A stretch of 41,820 nt of DNA from Paracoccaceae bacterium (lineage in GTDB: Bacteria > Pseudomonadota > Alphaproteobacteria > Rhodobacterales > Rhodobacteraceae). Within the stretch, counting starts at the first letter, position 1; each line of letters starts with the position of its first letter. The notes beneath the pieces were generated by a model, which made no database searches, was not told the DNA's origin, and saw nothing but the letters and a program-made list of their open reading frames with translations. The DNA is taken from positions 1 through 41,820 of the forward strand of contig RECW01000191.1 in NCBI GenBank assembly GCA_007693835.1, in the 5' to 3' direction. The translations under genes were made by a program, and so were the position numbers. Shown one piece after another: positions 1 to 10,678 of the stretch.

Positions 1-8
1 GCGCGGCG

Positions 9-728
9 TCAGGCCGCCCAGTCCGTCCGCGAAATCAGCCTGAAGCGGGACGCGGGATGGGAGAGCCGCGCGGCGGTGACGACGGCGCCGGCGCGCCATG
101 TGCGCCGCTCGATGACGAAGACGGGCTCGCCCGGGCCAAGGGCGAGCCGGGCGCGCTCGTCGGCGTCGGGGGCGGCGGCGGTCAGGATGTGCTCAATTCG
201 GTCGTAGGGGGTCTCGGTCAGAAGCCACTCGTTGGGACTCACGCGCTCGAAAGGCTCACGGGCGGCGGCGGGCGCGGCGTCGAGGGCGATCCAGCGGGTT
301 TCGAGCTGGTGCGGCGCGCCGTCCGAGAGGTGCAGGCAGCGCACGAACAGGAGGGGCGCGCCAGGCGCCGTCTCGAAACGGACGGCGAGGGCTGCGTCGG
401 CGGCTGTCTCGCGGCGCTCGATCAGCGCATAGCCGTAGGCGCCGCCGGCGCGCTCTATCTCGTCGCGCACCAGCGGCACGGTGAGCATGGCGGCTTCGGG
501 GCGGCTGAGGGCGACGCGGGTGCCGGCGCGGCGGCGACGCTCGATGATGCCGGTGCGGGCGAGCTCGCGCAGCGCGCGGTTGGCGGTGGCGCGGGAGCAG
601 CCGAAGTCCTGCGCCAACGCCTCCTCGGTGGGGAGCAGCGCGCCCGGAGGCCAGTCGCGCCGCAGGATGCGGGCGAGGACGCCGGCCTTGACGTCCTTGT
701 AGGAGATCAGGGGCTTGGAGGCGTTCAC
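9..728 (-). CDS. hutC: HutC, GntR-family histidine utilisation repressor
   Basis: C-terminal 239 aa of the 708-aa ORF. GTG start at 728 ([73 protein letters not shown] = GntR wHTH) followed by a UTRA-like domain. Overlaps hutF by 4 nt. Confidence 0.9.
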   Translation of the reverse strand: MNASKPLISYKDVKAGVLARILRRDWPPGALLPTEEALAQDFGCSRATANRALRELARTGIIERRRRAGTRVALSRPEAAMLTVPLVRDEIERAGGAYGYALIERRETAADAALAVRFETAPGAPLLFVRCLHLSDGAPHQLETRWIALDAAPAAAREPFERVSPNEWLLTETPYDRIEHILTAAAPDADERARLALGPGEPVFVIERRTWRAGAVVTAARLSHPASRFRLISRTDWAA

Positions 729-2083
729 GGGGCGAGCAGCCGCGCCCGCGCCGCCCGCCAGCCGGCCTCGGCGCGGGCGCGGGCGACGTGGACGCCGTCG
801 CGCACCGCATGGCGCCCGGCGGCCCAGACGTCGCGGACGAGGCCGCGGCCCTCGCCGAAGATCCAGCCGTCGAGAATCTGCGCGTCGGCGAGGCCTTCGA
901 GCGCCGGCGCCGCGCCGTCGAGCGCCACGAGGTCGGCCCAGGCGCCGGCGCGGATCGCGCCGCTCTCCCGCCCGAGGGCCTGCGCGCCGCCGGCGAGGGC
1001 GGCGGCGTAGAGGGCTTCGCCGACCGAGCCTTCCTCGCGCGCCATCATGTTGCGGCCGCCCTCGCGGAGGCGCTGGGAGTATTCGAGAGCGCGGAGTTCG
1101 GCGGCGGCGCCGATCAGCACGTTGCTGTCGGAACCGACGCCGAACCGGCCGCCGGCGGCGGCGTAGGCGACGCCGTTGAAGATCCCGTCGCCGAGATCCG
1201 CTTCGGTGACCGGGCAGAGACCAGCCACGGCGCCGGAGCGCGCGAGGCCTTCGGTCTCGGCCGCCGTCATGTGCGTGCAGTGGATCAGACACCAGCGCGC
1301 GTCGACGCCCGCGTTCTCCAGCAGCCACGCCACGGGCCGCGCGCCGAAGGCGGCTTCGACGGCGGCGACCTCCTGCGGCTGTTCGGCGGCGTGGATGTGG
1401 AGGGGCATGTCCCGATACGCGGCGGCGACGGCGGCGAGGCTCTCGGGGTCGACCGCCCGCAGCGAATGGGGGGCGAAGCCGAGGCGGGCGTCGGGGCCGA
1501 GGCCGCCGAGCGCAGAGCGGGAGGCGTCCATCAGCGCGCCGAAGCGATCGAGGTCGCAACCGAAGCGGCGCTGGCCGCCTTCGAGCGCCCCGCGCTCGAC
1601 GCCCGACCAGCAGTAGAGGACCGGCAGGAGCGTCAGGCCGATCTGCGCATCGGCCGCGGCGGCGGCGACGCGCTCGGCCATCTCGCCGAGGCGGGCGTAG
1701 GGCGCGCCGCCGGGTTGGTGGTGGAGGTAGTGAAACTCCGCCAGCGCCGCGAAGCCGCTCTCCATCATCTCGACGAAGGCGAAGCGGGAGACGGCCTCGA
1801 CGTCCTCCGGCGTCATGCGGTCGAGGAAGCGATACATCAGCGCGCGCCAGCTCCAGAAGCTGTCGCGCCCCGCCGCCCGCCAGCCGGCAAGGCCGGCCAT
1901 GGCGCGCTGGAAGGCGTGGCTGTGGAGGTTGGACAGGGCGGGCAGCAGGACGCGATCGCCGTCGCCCGGAACGCCGGTCTCGACCGAGGCGACGCGCCCG
2001 TCGGCGCCGACGCGCACCCGCACGTCCCGCGCCCAGCCCTCGGGCAGCAGCGCCCGCCCGGCGCGGATCTCGAAAGCCTGCAT
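725..2083 (-). CDS. hutF: Formimidoylglutamate deiminase
   Basis: 452-aa amidohydrolase ([40 protein letters not shown]) in hut context. Confidence 0.92.
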   Translation of the reverse strand: MQAFEIRAGRALLPEGWARDVRVRVGADGRVASVETGVPGDGDRVLLPALSNLHSHAFQRAMAGLAGWRAAGRDSFWSWRALMYRFLDRMTPEDVEAVSRFAFVEMMESGFAALAEFHYLHHQPGGAPYARLGEMAERVAAAAADAQIGLTLLPVLYCWSGVERGALEGGQRRFGCDLDRFGALMDASRSALGGLGPDARLGFAPHSLRAVDPESLAAVAAAYRDMPLHIHAAEQPQEVAAVEAAFGARPVAWLLENAGVDARWCLIHCTHMTAAETEGLARSGAVAGLCPVTEADLGDGIFNGVAYAAAGGRFGVGSDSNVLIGAAAELRALEYSQRLREGGRNMMAREEGSVGEALYAAALAGGAQALGRESGAIRAGAWADLVALDGAAPALEGLADAQILDGWIFGEGRGLVRDVWAAGRHAVRDGVHVARARAEAGWRAARARLLAP

Positions 2084-2102
2084 CGCGCCCTCCCCCTGGT
2101 TG

Positions 2103-2118
2103 ATATGTGTTTACATAT
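2103..2118. promoter_or_regulatory. Candidate HutC operator: perfect inverted repeat ATATGT-GTTT-ACATAT
   Basis: Read directly in the 81-bp divergent hutF/hutI intergenic region, in an AT-rich island of an otherwise GC-rich sequence. Confidence 0.6.
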
Positions 2119-2164
2119 TTGCGCGCCGCGTTCAAAGTCCCTCAACGCCGCAACGGGGCCGCCC

Positions 2165-3376
2165 ATGTCCGCTCGCCGGGTTCTGACCGACGCCATCCTC
2201 GCCACGATGACGCCCGAGGGTCCGCCCTATGGGCTGATCGAAGGCGGTGCGGTCGCGGTGACGGACGGGCGAATCGCCTGGGCCGGGCCGGCTGGGGATT
2301 TGCCGACCGCTTTCCGCGATGCGCCTCTGGAGCGCCTCGATGGGCGGCTGGTGACGCCGGGGCTGATCGACTGCCACACGCATCTGGTTTTCGGCGGCGA
2401 CCGGGCGCGCGAGTTCGAGATGCGGCTGGAAGGGGCGAGCTACGAAGAAGTCGCGCGCGCCGGTGGCGGCATCGTCTCGACGGTGCGGGCGACGCGGGCG
2501 GCGTCGGACGCCGCGCTGCTGGCCTCGGCCCTCGCCCGCGCCGACCGGCTGATCGCGGGCGGCGCGACCACCGTCGAGATCAAGTCGGGCTACGGGCTCG
2601 ACGTCGAGACGGAGCTGCGGATGCTGCGCGTGGCGCGGGCGGTCGGCGACGCGCGGGCGCTGACGGTGCGTGCGACCTTCCTCGGCGCCCATGCGGTTCC
2701 GCCGGAATACAGGGATCGCCCGGACGCCTACATCGACGACGTCTGTCTGCCGGCGCTCGACGCGGCGGCGGCGGAAGGGCTGGTCGACGCGGTGGACGGG
2801 TTCTGCGAGGGGATCGCGTTCTCGCCTGACCAGATCGCACGGGTCTTCGGCCGGGCGAAGGCGCTCGGGCTGCCGGTGAAGCTGCACGCGGAGCAGTTGT
2901 CGAACCTGGGCGGCGCGGCGCTGGCGGCGCGCTGCGGGGCGCTGTCGGCGGACCATCTGGAGTGGCTCGACGCCGACGGCGTGGCGGCGATGGCGGCGGC
3001 GGGGACAGTCGCCGTGCTGCTGCCGGGCGCCTTCTATTTCCTCCGCGAGACGAAGCTGCCGCCGGTCGCCGCCTTGCGCGAAGCGGGCGCGCCCATCGCG
3101 GTCGCGACGGACTGCAACCCGGGCTCCTCGCCGCTCACCTCCCTGCCGCTCGCGATGAACATGGCCTGCACCTTCTTCCGCCTGACGCCGGAGGAGGCGC
3201 TGGCGGGCGTGACGCGCGTCGCGGCGCAGGCGCTGGGGCTCGGCGACCGGGGCGTGATCGCGCCGGGGATGCGGGCGGACTTGTGCGTCTGGGACGTCGC
3301 GCACCCGGCGGAACTCGCCTACCGCATCGGCGACGCGCCGCTGGCCGCGCGCTGGGTCAAGGGCGCGCCATGCTGA
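2165..3376 (+). CDS. hutI: Imidazolonepropionase
   Basis: ATG at 2165; [15 protein letters not shown]...[50 protein letters not shown]; 403 aa. Confidence 0.95.
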   Translation: MSARRVLTDAILATMTPEGPPYGLIEGGAVAVTDGRIAWAGPAGDLPTAFRDAPLERLDGRLVTPGLIDCHTHLVFGGDRAREFEMRLEGASYEEVARAGGGIVSTVRATRAASDAALLASALARADRLIAGGATTVEIKSGYGLDVETELRMLRVARAVGDARALTVRATFLGAHAVPPEYRDRPDAYIDDVCLPALDAAAAEGLVDAVDGFCEGIAFSPDQIARVFGRAKALGLPVKLHAEQLSNLGGAALAARCGALSADHLEWLDADGVAAMAAAGTVAVLLPGAFYFLRETKLPPVAALREAGAPIAVATDCNPGSSPLTSLPLAMNMACTFFRLTPEEALAGVTRVAAQALGLGDRGVIAPGMRADLCVWDVAHPAELAYRIGDAPLAARWVKGAPC

Positions 3377-4902
3377 CGTGGACGCCGGGGGCGGTCACGC
3401 TCGACGCGCTGGCGACGCTCTACTGGACGGAGACCCCCGCCCGGCTCGACCCGGCCTGCCGGCCGGCGGTGGAGCGGGCGGCGGCCGCGGTCGCGGCGGC
3501 GGCGAGCGGCGCGGAAGCGGTCTATGGCGTCAACACGGGCTTCGGGAAGCTCGCGAGCGTGCGAATCCCGCCCGACCGGACGGCGCAGCTTCAGCGCAAC
3601 CTGATCCGCTCGCACTGCTGCGGCGTCGGCCCCGCGATCCCGCGCCGCGTGGCGCGGCTGATGATGGCGCTGAAGCTGCTGTCGCTCGGCCGCGGCGCCT
3701 CGGGCGTGCGGTGGGAGATCGTCGCGCTGATCGAGGGGATGCTGGCGCAGGGGGTGACGCCGGCGATCCCGGCGCAGGGCAGCGTCGGGGCCTCGGGCGA
3801 TCTCGCGCCGCTCTCGCACATGGCCGCCGTGATGATCGGCGAAGGCGAGGCGGAGGTGGGCGGGCGCGTGCTGCCGGGGGCCGAGGCGCTCGCCGAGGCC
3901 GGGCTTGCGCCGGTGACGCTCGGCGCGAAGGAGGGGCTGGCGCTGATCAACGGCACGCAGTTCTCGACCGCCTTCGCGCTGGCGGGGCTGTTCGAGGGGT
4001 GGCGGTGCGCGGCGGCGGCGCTGGCGACCGGCGCGCTCTCGACCGACGCGATCATGGGGTCGGACGCGCCGCTGCAGCCGGAGATCCACGCGCTGCGCGG
4101 GCACCGCGGGCAGATCGAGGCGGCGGCGACCATGCGCGCGCTGCTGGCGGGCTCGGCGATCCGCGAAAGCCACAGGGAGGGCGACGCGCGGGTGCAGGAC
4201 CCCTATTGCATCCGCTGCCAGCCGCAGGTGACGGGCGCGGCGATGGACCTGCTGCGCCAGGCGGCGGCGACGCTGGAGACGGAGGCGAACGCCGCCACCG
4301 ACAACCCGCTGGTGCTGACCGAAGCCGGGCTGATCGTCTCGGGCGGGAACTTCCACGCCGAGCCCGTGGCCTTCGCCGCGGACATGCTCGCGCTGGCGCT
4401 CGCGGAGATCGGCGCCATCGCGCAGCGGCGCGTCGCGCTGATGGTCGACCCGACGCTGAGCTTCGACCTGCCGCCGTTCCTGACGCCCGATCCGGGGCTG
4501 TGCTCGGGCTACATGATCGCGGAGGTGACGTCGGCGGCGCTGATGAGCGAGAACAAGCACCTCGCCAACCCCTGCTCGACCGACTCGACGCCGACGTCGG
4601 CCAATCAGGAGGACCACGTGTCGATGGCCGCCCACGGGGCGCGGCGGCTCATGCCGATGGCGGAGAACCTCGCCGCGATCCTCGGGGTGGAGCTGCTCTG
4701 CGCCGCGCAAGGGGTGGAGCACCGCGCGCCGCTCGCGACCAGCGCCCCCCTCGCCCGCATCCTCGCTCGGCTGCGGGCGGAGGTTCCGACGCTCACCGAC
4801 GATCGGGCGCTGGCGCCGGACATGGCGCGTGCGGCGGACCTCGTGCGAACGGGCGCGGTGGTCGAGGCGGCGGGGGCCGATCTGTTCCCGAGGCTCGCAT
4901 GA
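3370..4902 (+). CDS. hutH: Histidine ammonia-lyase
   Basis: [14 protein letters not shown]...; [18 protein letters not shown] motif [28 protein letters not shown]; 510 aa. Confidence 0.96.
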   Translation: MLTWTPGAVTLDALATLYWTETPARLDPACRPAVERAAAAVAAAASGAEAVYGVNTGFGKLASVRIPPDRTAQLQRNLIRSHCCGVGPAIPRRVARLMMALKLLSLGRGASGVRWEIVALIEGMLAQGVTPAIPAQGSVGASGDLAPLSHMAAVMIGEGEAEVGGRVLPGAEALAEAGLAPVTLGAKEGLALINGTQFSTAFALAGLFEGWRCAAAALATGALSTDAIMGSDAPLQPEIHALRGHRGQIEAAATMRALLAGSAIRESHREGDARVQDPYCIRCQPQVTGAAMDLLRQAAATLETEANAATDNPLVLTEAGLIVSGGNFHAEPVAFAADMLALALAEIGAIAQRRVALMVDPTLSFDLPPFLTPDPGLCSGYMIAEVTSAALMSENKHLANPCSTDSTPTSANQEDHVSMAAHGARRLMPMAENLAAILGVELLCAAQGVEHRAPLATSAPLARILARLRAEVPTLTDDRALAPDMARAADLVRTGAVVEAAGADLFPRLA

Positions 4903-5684
4903 CGCCCGTCGCGGTGCGCGAGGGCGAGGGGCCGGTGATCCTCGGCTTTCCGCATGCGGGCACGTTCTTGCCCGACGACGTGCGCGGGCGGCTGAACGAG
5001 ACGGGGCTGCGGCTGACGGACACGGACTGGCATGTGGACCGGCTCTACGAGGGGCTGCTGCCGTCGGCGACCACGGTGCGCGCGACCTTCCACCGCTACG
5101 TGATCGACGCCAACCGGCCGCCTTCGGGCGAGAGCCTGTATCCGGGGCGGGCGACGACGGACCTCGTGCCGCTGACCGACTTCGACGGGAACGGCATCTG
5201 GCGCGAGCCGCCGACGGCGGCCGAGGTCGCGGCGCGGCGCGACGCCTTCCACGCGCCCTATCACGCGGCCCTTGCGGCGCAGATGGCGCGGGTGAAGGCG
5301 CGGTGGGGCGTGGCGATCCTCCACGACTGCCACTCGATCCGCAGTCGCGTGCCGCGGCTGTTCGACGGCGTGCTGCCGGACCTGAACATCGGGACAGTCG
5401 ACGGCGCGGCCTGCGCGCCCGAGATCGCGGAAGCGGCCTGCGCCGAGGCGGACGTCTCCGGCTTCTCATGGGTCGCGAACGGGCGCTTCAGGGGCGGGTG
5501 GTGCACCCGCGCCTACGGCCGGCCCGCCGAAGGGCTGCACGCGATCCAGATGGAGCTGGCGCAGGTCACGCACCTCGCGACCGAAGCCCCGCCCTTCGCC
5601 TATGACGCGGAGAAGGCCGCGCGGCTGCGCCCCGTGCTCGCCCGCATCCTCGCCCGCCTCGACGCTTTCGGGAGGAACCGATGA
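4899..5684 (+). CDS. hutG: N-formylglutamate deformylase
   Basis: [50 protein letters not shown]...; 261 aa; ATGA overlaps with both neighbours. Confidence 0.92.
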   Translation: MTPVAVREGEGPVILGFPHAGTFLPDDVRGRLNETGLRLTDTDWHVDRLYEGLLPSATTVRATFHRYVIDANRPPSGESLYPGRATTDLVPLTDFDGNGIWREPPTAAEVAARRDAFHAPYHAALAAQMARVKARWGVAILHDCHSIRSRVPRLFDGVLPDLNIGTVDGAACAPEIAEAACAEADVSGFSWVANGRFRGGWCTRAYGRPAEGLHAIQMELAQVTHLATEAPPFAYDAEKAARLRPVLARILARLDAFGRNR

Positions 5685-7351
5685 TCGACCGCCGCAACGC
5701 CCGCGACGTGTATCCGCCGACCGGGGCCGAGATCACCGCGAAATCGTGGCTGACCGAAGCGCCGATGCGGATGCTGATGAACAACCTCCACCCCGACGTC
5801 GCCGAGAACCCGCACGAACTGGTGGTCTACGGCGGCATCGGCCGGGCGGCGCGGACGTGGGGCGACTTCGACGCGATCGTCTCGGCGCTGAAAGGGCTGG
5901 AGGACGACCAGACGCTGCTGGTGCAGTCCGGCAAGCCCGTCGGCGTGTTCCGCACGCACCCCGACGCGCCGCGGGTGCTGATCGCCAACTCCAACCTCGT
6001 GCCGCGCTGGGCGTCCTGGGACCATTTCAGCGAACTCGACCGCAAGGGCCTGATGATGTACGGCCAGATGACGGCCGGGTCGTGGATCTACATCGGCACG
6101 CAGGGGATCGTCCAGGGCACCTACGAGACCTTCGCCGAAGCCGGGCGCCAGCACTACGGCGGCGACCTCACGGGGCGGTGGATCCTGACCGGCGGCCTCG
6201 GCGGCATGGGCGGCGCGCAGCCGCTGGCGGCGGTGATGGCGGGGGCCTGCTGCCTCGCCGTCGAGTGCAACCCCGACAGCATCGCCTTCCGCCTGCGCAC
6301 CCGCTACCTCGACGAAAAGGCCGAGACGCTCGACGACGCGCTGGCGATGATCGAGCGCTGGACCAAGGCGGGCGAGGCGAAGTCGGTCGGGCTGCTCGGC
6401 AACGCCGCCGACATTTTTCCCGAACTCGTGCGCCGCGGGGTGAAGCCCGATCTGGTGACCGACCAGACCTCGGCCCACGACCCGGTCAACGGCTATCTGC
6501 CGCAGGGCTGGACGCTCGCCGAATGGCGCGCCAGGCGCGAGAGCGACCCGAAGGCGGTGGAGAAGGCCGCCAAGCAGTCGATGCGCGTGCAGGTCGCGGC
6601 GATGGTCGACTGGGCGCGGATGGGCGTGCCGACCGTCGATTACGGCAACAACATCCGCCAGATGGCGCAGGAGGAGGGGCTGGAGGACGCCTTCGCCTTC
6701 CCCGGCTTCGTGCCCGCCTATATCCGCCCGCTGTTCTGCCGCGGCGTCGGCCCGTTCCGCTGGTGCGCGCTCTCGGGCGACCCCGAGGACATCTACAGGA
6801 CCGACGCCAAGGTGAAGGAGGTGATCCCCGACGACCCCCACCTCCACCGCTGGCTCGACATGGCGCGGGAACGGATCGCGTTTCAGGGGCTGCCGGCGCG
6901 CATCTGCTGGGTGGGGCTCGGCCAGCGCCACCGCCTCGGCCTCGCCTTCAACGAGATGGTGGCCAGGGGCGAACTCAAGGCCCCCGTCGTCATCGGCCGC
7001 GATCATCTCGACAGCGGCTCGGTCGCCAGCCCCAACCGCGAGACCGAGGCGATGCGCGACGGCTCGGACGCCGTGTCGGACTGGCCGCTGCTGAACGCGC
7101 TCCTGAACTGCGCGAGCGGCGCGACCTGGGTTTCCCTCCACCACGGCGGGGGGGTCGGGATGGGGTTCAGCCAGCACGCCGGGATGGTGATCGTCGCCGA
7201 CGGCACGCCGGCGGCGGCGAAGCGCCTCGAGCGCGTGCTGTGGAACGACCCGGCGACCGGCGTGATGCGCCACGCCGACGCCGGCTACGAGATCGCCATC
7301 GACTGCGCGAAGGCGCACGGGCTCGACTTGCCCGGCATCCTGCGCGACTGA
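5681..7351 (+). CDS. hutU: Urocanate hydratase
   Basis: 556 aa; [61 protein letters not shown]. Confidence 0.97.
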   Translation: MIDRRNARDVYPPTGAEITAKSWLTEAPMRMLMNNLHPDVAENPHELVVYGGIGRAARTWGDFDAIVSALKGLEDDQTLLVQSGKPVGVFRTHPDAPRVLIANSNLVPRWASWDHFSELDRKGLMMYGQMTAGSWIYIGTQGIVQGTYETFAEAGRQHYGGDLTGRWILTGGLGGMGGAQPLAAVMAGACCLAVECNPDSIAFRLRTRYLDEKAETLDDALAMIERWTKAGEAKSVGLLGNAADIFPELVRRGVKPDLVTDQTSAHDPVNGYLPQGWTLAEWRARRESDPKAVEKAAKQSMRVQVAAMVDWARMGVPTVDYGNNIRQMAQEEGLEDAFAFPGFVPAYIRPLFCRGVGPFRWCALSGDPEDIYRTDAKVKEVIPDDPHLHRWLDMARERIAFQGLPARICWVGLGQRHRLGLAFNEMVARGELKAPVVIGRDHLDSGSVASPNRETEAMRDGSDAVSDWPLLNALLNCASGATWVSLHHGGGVGMGFSQHAGMVIVADGTPAAAKRLERVLWNDPATGVMRHADAGYEIAIDCAKAHGLDLPGILRD

Positions 7352-7394
7352 CGGAGAACGCCCGCGGGCTTCCGCGACAAAAGGGAGAGACTGC

Positions 7395-8483
7395 ATGAAA
7401 AGACGTGAATTCCTCGGCGCCGCGGGCGTCGGCGCGGTCGCCGCGGCGGGCCTCGCCGCCCCCGCCATCGCGCAGGACGTCCGCCGCTGGCGCCTCGTCT
7501 CCGCATGGCCGCGCAACCTGCCGGGACCGGGCGTCGCCGCGCAGATCCTCGCCGACCGCATCACCGCGCTCTCGGGCGGGCGGATCGAAGTCGAGCTGTT
7601 CGCGGCCGGCGAGATCGTGCCGGGGCCGGGCGTGTTCGACGCGGTGGCCGAAGGCACGGCGGAGATCTACCACGCCGTGCCCGCCTACTGGGGCTCCAAG
7701 TCCAAGGGCATCCTGCTGTTCGGCTCCCAGCCCTTCGGCCTGCGCGCCGAGGAGCAGTACGGCTGGCTGGAGCACGGCGGCGGTCAGGCGCTCTACGACG
7801 AGATGTACGCCCGCTTCGGGCTGAAACCGTTCCTCTGCGGCAACTCGGGCCCGCAGTGGGCGGGCTGGTTCCGCAACGAGATCGCGAGCGTCGACGACCT
7901 GCGGGGTCTGCGCTTCCGCACCACCGGCCTCGCCTCGGAGATGATGGCCAAGCTCGGCGTGGCGGTGCAGGCGATGCCCGGACCGGCGATGTTCCAGGCG
8001 CTCCAGACCGGCGCGCTCGACGCGGGCGAGTTCATCGGGCCCTGGTCGGACTCGGCGCTCGGCTTCCAGCAGGTCGCGAAGAACTACTACTGGCCGGGCG
8101 TGGGCGAGCCGTCGTCGGCCGAGGAGTGCGCCGTCAACCTCGACGTCTGGAACGCCCTGCCCGACGATCTGAAGGCGGCCGTCGCCTCGGCGGCGGAGAG
8201 CATGTACAACCTCGTGACCACCGAATACAACACCAAGCATGCGCTCGCGCTGCGCGAACTGGTGGCGAACGAGGGCGTGATCGCCCGCCGCCTGCCCGAC
8301 GACGTGATGATCGCCATGGGGAACGCGGCCGGCGAAGTGATGGCTGAGCTGCGCGAGGACGGCGACGAGCTGGTGCGGCGCATCACCGAGAACTTCCTCG
8401 AATACCGTGCGCTGATGTCGGAATACATGGTGTTCGCGGACAAGGGGCAGCTGGAAGGCCGCGCCCTGCCCTACGACATGTGA
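7395..8483 (+). CDS. TRAP transporter substrate-binding protein (DctP family, TakP-like), Tat-type signal
   Basis: MKRREFLGAAGVGAVAAAGLAAPAIAQ signal; YYWPGVGEPSSAEECAVNLDVWNALPDDLKAAV resembles the alpha-keto acid/monocarboxylate SBP subfamily; followed by the two permease subunits. Confidence 0.88.
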   Translation: MKRREFLGAAGVGAVAAAGLAAPAIAQDVRRWRLVSAWPRNLPGPGVAAQILADRITALSGGRIEVELFAAGEIVPGPGVFDAVAEGTAEIYHAVPAYWGSKSKGILLFGSQPFGLRAEEQYGWLEHGGGQALYDEMYARFGLKPFLCGNSGPQWAGWFRNEIASVDDLRGLRFRTTGLASEMMAKLGVAVQAMPGPAMFQALQTGALDAGEFIGPWSDSALGFQQVAKNYYWPGVGEPSSAEECAVNLDVWNALPDDLKAAVASAAESMYNLVTTEYNTKHALALRELVANEGVIARRLPDDVMIAMGNAAGEVMAELREDGDELVRRITENFLEYRALMSEYMVFADKGQLEGRALPYDM

Positions 8484-8489
8484 CCCATC

Positions 8490-8517
8490 GCGCGCCGGAG
8501 CGACGTCTCCGGCGCGC
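8490..8517 (+). other. Intercistronic stem-loop: 11-bp perfect stem GCGCGCCGGAG-CGACGT-CTCCGGCGCGC between dctP and dctQ
   Basis: Arms 8490-8500 and 8507-8517 are exact reverse complements; no clear T-tract follows. Confidence 0.7.
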
Positions 8518-8526
8518 GCCTTTCCC

Positions 8527-9039
8527 ATGGCCGCCATGACCCGCCTCGCCGACATTCTCGACGCCATCAACCGCGCCGTCGGCGCCGTCGTCTGCTGGGC
8601 GGCGCTCGCGATGGTGCTGATCCAGTTCGCGCTGGTTCTCGCGCGCTACGTGTTCGGCGTCAGCTCCATCGCGGCGAACGAGAGCGTGCTCTACCTCCAC
8701 GCCGCGATTTTCATGCTCGGGTCGGGTTACGCGCTGCTGGTCGGCGGACACGTGCGGGTCGACGTTTTCTACGCCAGGGCGTCGCCCCGCGGGAGGGCGG
8801 CCATCGACGTCTTCGGCCACCTGTTCCTGCTCGCCCCCGCGATGATCGCGCTGCTGGTCTGGTCCTGGCCGATGGTGCGGCGGTCCTGGGCCATCCTCGA
8901 AGGGCCGATCTCCGTGGGCGGCATCCCGGCGACCTACCTGTTGCGCTCGCTCGTGCCGGCCTTCTGCGTGCTGCTGCTGGCGCAAGGGCTCGCCTGCCTG
9001 ATTCGCGATGCGCTGCGCCTCGCGGGGCGCGAGACATGA
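8527..9039 (+). CDS. TRAP transporter small permease subunit (DctQ family)
   Basis: 170 aa, four hydrophobic helices, between the SBP and large permease genes. Confidence 0.85.
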   Translation: MAAMTRLADILDAINRAVGAVVCWAALAMVLIQFALVLARYVFGVSSIAANESVLYLHAAIFMLGSGYALLVGGHVRVDVFYARASPRGRAAIDVFGHLFLLAPAMIALLVWSWPMVRRSWAILEGPISVGGIPATYLLRSLVPAFCVLLLAQGLACLIRDALRLAGRET

Positions 9040-10586
9040 GCCTGCCGCTCGACCTTCTGATGGTCGCGGCGCTGATCGGGGGGATCCTGATCGGCTACCC
9101 GGTCGCCTTCTCGATCGCCGGGGTGGCGGTGCTGTTCGCGCTGCTCGGCGGGGCGCTCGGACAGTTCGACATGCGGCTGCTCGGCGCGCTGGGGCAGCGC
9201 GTCTTCGGCATCATGACCAACGACGTGCTGATCGCCATCCCGTTGTTCGTGTTCATGGGGCTGGTGCTGGAGAAATCCCGCGTCGCCGAAGACCTGCTGG
9301 AGACCATGGGCCGCCTGTTCGGGCGGCTGCGGGGCGGGCTCGGGGTGTCGGTGGCGCTGGTCGGCGCGCTGCTCGCGGCCTCGACCGGCATCGTCGGCGC
9401 GACGGTGGTGGCGATGGGGATGATCGCCCTGCCGACGATGCTGCGGAACGGCTACGACCCGCGCCTCGCCTCGGGCGTGGTGTGCGCGAGCGGGACGCTC
9501 GGCCAGATCATCCCGCCGTCGACCCTCCTGATCATCCTGTCGGACGTGATGTCGAACGCCTTCCAGCGCGCGCAGTTCGAGCAGGGGCGGTTCTCCATCG
9601 AGACCATATCGGTCGGCCAGATCTTCGCCGCGGCGCTGGCGCCGGGGCTGCTGCTGGTGGCGGTCTACGTCGTCTACATGCTGGCCCGCGCCGCCCTGTT
9701 CCCCGCCGACGCCCCGGCGATGCGGGAGGCGCCGGACCATCCCTCCCCGCTCCGCATCGCCGCGGTGATCCTGCCGCCGATCCTGCTGATCCTCGCCGTG
9801 CTCGGCTCGATCCTCGGGGGCGTCGCGACGCCGTCCGAGAGCGCGGCGGTGGGGGCGGTCGGCGCGACGCTGATCGCGGGCGCGCGGCTCGGGGCGCCGC
9901 GATGGCTGATCTTCGGCGGCGCGGCGGCGCTGGTCGCGCTGGTGGTCGGCGCCGGCGTCGCGCCGGTGCGGCTGCAACGGTCGGACGTGACGCTTGCCGA
10001 CCAGATCCGCGGCGGGGTGTACATGGCGCTGGCGGTCTTCGGCTTCGCGGGGATCGTCGGCGCGCTCTGGCGGATGCGGCGCGAGGCGCTGCTGACGCCG
10101 ACGGTCAAGGCGACGATGACCGTGACCGCGATGATCTTCGCGACCATCATCACCGCGAGCGTCTTCTCCCTCGTCTTCATCGGCCTCGGCGGCGAGCATC
10201 GGCTGCGGGCGATCCTCGCCGAGATGCCGGGCGGCGCGACGGGGGCGCTGCTGTTCTCGATGGCGCTGATCTTCCTGCTCGGCTTCTTCCTCGACTTCGT
10301 GGAGATCAGCGTGATCCTGCTGCCCTTGGTGGCGCCGGCGCTGATCCTGATGGGGCACGATCCGATCTGGCTGGCGGTGCTGATCGCGATCAACCTCCAG
10401 ACCTCGTTCCTGACGCCGCCTTTCGGCTTCTCGCTGTTCTACCTGCGCGGCGCGGCGCCGCCGGAGGTGACGACGGGGCAGATCTACGCCGGCGTCGCGC
10501 CTTTCATCGCGCTGCAGATCGTGGTGATCGGCCTCGTGTGGCTGGCGCCGGGCTTCGCGACCTCCCTGCCCCGCGCGCTGTTCTGA
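9036..10586 (+). CDS. TRAP transporter large permease subunit (DctM family)
   Basis: 516 aa; GIVGATVVAMGMIALPTMLRNGYDPRLASGVVCASGTLGQIIPPSTLLIIL, AINLQTSFLTPPFGFSLFYLRG; ATGA overlap with dctQ. Confidence 0.93.
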   Translation: MSLPLDLLMVAALIGGILIGYPVAFSIAGVAVLFALLGGALGQFDMRLLGALGQRVFGIMTNDVLIAIPLFVFMGLVLEKSRVAEDLLETMGRLFGRLRGGLGVSVALVGALLAASTGIVGATVVAMGMIALPTMLRNGYDPRLASGVVCASGTLGQIIPPSTLLIILSDVMSNAFQRAQFEQGRFSIETISVGQIFAAALAPGLLLVAVYVVYMLARAALFPADAPAMREAPDHPSPLRIAAVILPPILLILAVLGSILGGVATPSESAAVGAVGATLIAGARLGAPRWLIFGGAAALVALVVGAGVAPVRLQRSDVTLADQIRGGVYMALAVFGFAGIVGALWRMRREALLTPTVKATMTVTAMIFATIITASVFSLVFIGLGGEHRLRAILAEMPGGATGALLFSMALIFLLGFFLDFVEISVILLPLVAPALILMGHDPIWLAVLIAINLQTSFLTPPFGFSLFYLRGAAPPEVTTGQIYAGVAPFIALQIVVIGLVWLAPGFATSLPRALF

Positions 10587-10678
10587 AGCGGTCGTTTTCG
10601 GGGCGCGCCGGGTCGCTGCGATCCTAGACGGCGCAGGCCGTCGGCGCGAAAGCACGTGAAACCCTTGAGGAGAAAACG

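Noticed and set aside
9-2135. 708-aa minus ORF suggesting a HutC fusion with a long N-terminal extension
   Set aside because: The extension is an Arg-rich out-of-frame reading of hutF; HutC has a proper GTG start at 728 overlapping the hutF stop.
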